Positions 5,932 through 6,766 of a stretch of 6,766 nt of DNA are shown piece after piece; within the stretch, counting starts at the first letter, position 1; every line of letters starts with the position of its first letter. Source of the stretch: Ardenticatenales bacterium (GTDB lineage: Bacteria > Chloroflexota > Anaerolineae > Promineifilales > UBA4811); the NCBI GenBank assembly GCA_013139935.1, contig WSZX01000508.1, forward strand, positions 1 through 6,766, given 5' to 3'. The notes below the pieces were generated by a model. That model ran no database searches. It worked only from the letters and a program-made list of their open reading frames with translations, and was not told where the DNA came from. The position numbers and the translations under genes were made by a program.

Positions 5932-6654
5932 TTAGCTGGTGCCGGCCGTCTCGCGCGCCGCGGCCGCCCGATTGGCGATCAGCCCGGCCATTGAACCCGC
6001 GCCGATACCATTGTCAATGTTGACCACCGCCAGGCCCGGAGAGCAGGTCTGGAGCATGGAAAGCACAGCAGCTTTCCCCTTGCCACCCATGCCATATCCA
6101 ACCGAAGTGGGGAGGCCGATGACCGGTACATCCACCAGGCCAGAGACAACTGAGGGCAACGCACCGTCCATACCGGCCGCTACAATCAGCACGTCAACCC
6201 GTTCCTCGTCCAACAGTTGCTGCAGCGGTTCGAACAGACGGTGCAGGCCCGCCACGCCCACGTCAAAGATCTCGGTCACCGCGCAGCCCATCTCGCGGCA
6301 CATGAGTGCAGCCTCTTCAGCAATAGGGATGTCGGATGTGCCGGCCGTGATTATCCCCACCCGGCCGCCGGTCGGCTCCGTCCGTCCGTCTTTGGTGCGG
6401 ATGATGGCGCCTCGCGAGGCCGGGTACCATTCAAGCTCCAGTGGAGGGGCAAACTCGGCCTCCAGGCGTTCCTCCAGCGCTGGTGGCACCCGGCTGAGAA
6501 TGGCCCGTCCCGTCTGATCTAGAAACGTTCTTGCGATAGCAATAGATTGTTCGGAGGTCTTGCAGTCGGCCGCAATCACCTCTGGTACCCCTTTGCGGTG
6601 CTGGCGGCCGATATCAGGCCGGGCCGCTGGGGATTTTGTGTGGTTGGATATCAT
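5932..6654 (-). CDS. larB: LarB, pyridinium-3,5-biscarboxylic acid mononucleotide synthase
   Basis: LarB, 240 residues, resembles AIR carboxylase (PurE). It carboxylates nicotinic acid adenine dinucleotide at pyridine C5 and hydrolyses the phosphoanhydride, the first step of nickel-pincer cofactor synthesis. Visible motifs are HRKGVPEVI (19-27), GIITAGTSDIPIAEEA (100-115), TEIFDVGVAGLHRL (127-140), AGMDGALPSVVSGLVDVPVI (160-179), PTSVGYGMGGKGKAA (182-196) and CSPGLAVVNIDNGIGAG (204-220). C204 aligns with the cysteine that forms the covalent substrate adduct in characterised LarB. The position usually occupied by Glu in AGMEGALPSVV is D163. Only 18 residues precede HRKGVPEVI, fewer than in most homologues I recall. 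The ATG at 6654 has GGGGAG eight bases upstream, and TGA lies in frame two codons before it, so no longer start exists in this frame. It overlaps larE by 41 bases and would be co-translated with it. Confidence 0.93.
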   Translation of the reverse strand: MISNHTKSPAARPDIGRQHRKGVPEVIAADCKTSEQSIAIARTFLDQTGRAILSRVPPALEERLEAEFAPPLELEWYPASRGAIIRTKDGRTEPTGGRVGIITAGTSDIPIAEEAALMCREMGCAVTEIFDVGVAGLHRLFEPLQQLLDEERVDVLIVAAGMDGALPSVVSGLVDVPVIGLPTSVGYGMGGKGKAAVLSMLQTCSPGLAVVNIDNGIGAGSMAGLIANRAAAARETAGTS

Positions 6655-6766
6655 CGTTCAGACTCCCCATACGATAACCTGTCAGGTCTAGCGCTATTTG
6701 CCGATACCCCAGTCTACCCAGTCGCTCCAGGATCTGGGTTCGAGCCTCAGGCGTAGCCAGCAGCGC
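6614..6766 (-). CDS. larE: LarE C-terminal end (5' part outside window), sulfur transferase
   Basis: The last 50 residues of a minus-strand frame running off the window. The string RTQILERLGRLGYRQIALDL (9-28) followed by TGYRMGSLND matches the typical LarE C-terminus, in which an ILxxLxxxGFxYVxLDLxGYRxGSxN pattern closes the protein. LarE is a PP-loop ATP-dependent sulfur transferase that converts the two carboxylates made by LarB into thioacids, in some species by sacrificing its own cysteine. The catalytic cysteine and PP-loop lie outside the window. About 13 residues follow the conserved GSLN (DIQPHKIPSGPA), reading into the larB start region; family members usually stop soon after GSxN. 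Assignment rests on a short conserved stretch plus the adjacent larB and larC, which together make it likely. Confidence 0.82.
   Translation of the reverse strand, partial: ALLATPEARTQILERLGRLGYRQIALDLTGYRMGSLNDDIQPHKIPSGPA
6663..6668 (-). promoter_or_regulatory. Ribosome binding site of larB inside larE
   Basis: On the minus strand GGGGAG stands eight bases before the larB ATG (6654-6652). It lies within the codons for the conserved GYRMGS string of larE, so one sequence serves both as coding and as initiation signal. Confidence 0.65.

Noticed and set aside
5939..6517. Plus-strand frame of 192 codons opposite larB
   Set aside because: Translation is Ser/Pro/Ala/Thr-rich without motifs, while the opposite strand is clearly LarB.
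6734..6750. tRNA T-arm look-alike on the plus strand (CTGGG, TTCGAGC loop, CTCAG)
   Set aside because: The arm pairs well, but no matching anticodon stem (GTCTA against GCTCC) or acceptor 5' half (GCTACGC) lies upstream, and the opposite strand encodes the conserved LarE C-terminus.

Overview
The window is GC-rich (about 60% by eye) bacterial DNA. It has tightly packed genes, short intergenic gaps, clear Shine-Dalgarno sequences, one TTG start and overlapping gene pairs. The mix of a Tex protein, unsplit LarC, LarB and LarE, and an AbiEii-type nucleotidyltransferase would suit a free-living, possibly anaerobic or thermophilic environmental bacterium. The style of the LarB and LarC proteins reminds me of Chloroflexota, but the sequence alone does not prove this.

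Layout. Positions 3-993 (+) hold a two-gene unit: an AbiEii-like nucleotidyltransferase and an overlapping 101-residue protein I do not recognise. After a 216-base gap with a small palindrome comes a complete tex gene (1210-3396, +). It converges, 13 bases apart, on a HAD-superfamily hydrolase gene on the minus strand (3410-4291). The only long non-coding stretch (4292-4729) lies between the divergent hydrolase and larC genes. It carries a perfect TATAAT box for the hydrolase, an approximately 181-bp MITE-like element with a perfect 23-bp hairpin, a terminator-like hairpin with a T tract, and a candidate larC promoter.

The right third is a nickel-pincer nucleotide (NPN) cofactor locus: larC (4730-5914, +) converges, 17 bases apart, on larB (5932-6654, -). 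larB overlaps by 41 bases the 3' end of larE (6614-6766, -), which runs off the window. LarB carboxylates and hydrolyses nicotinic acid adenine dinucleotide, LarE adds the sulfurs, and LarC inserts nickel in a CTP-dependent step. All three core biosynthetic steps are therefore represented, but on two opposing transcription units. No lactate racemase-type apoenzyme (LarA family) is visible, so the enzyme that uses the cofactor lies outside the window.

The most unusual global signal is a large excess of the palindromic hexamer CGGCCG: about 36 copies by hand count, in coding and non-coding DNA and in all reading phases. The most interesting local signals are the MITE-like insertion, the compressed larE/larB junction with a short LarB N-terminus, and the unknown partner of the AbiEii-like protein. 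I found no clearly new multi-gene system.
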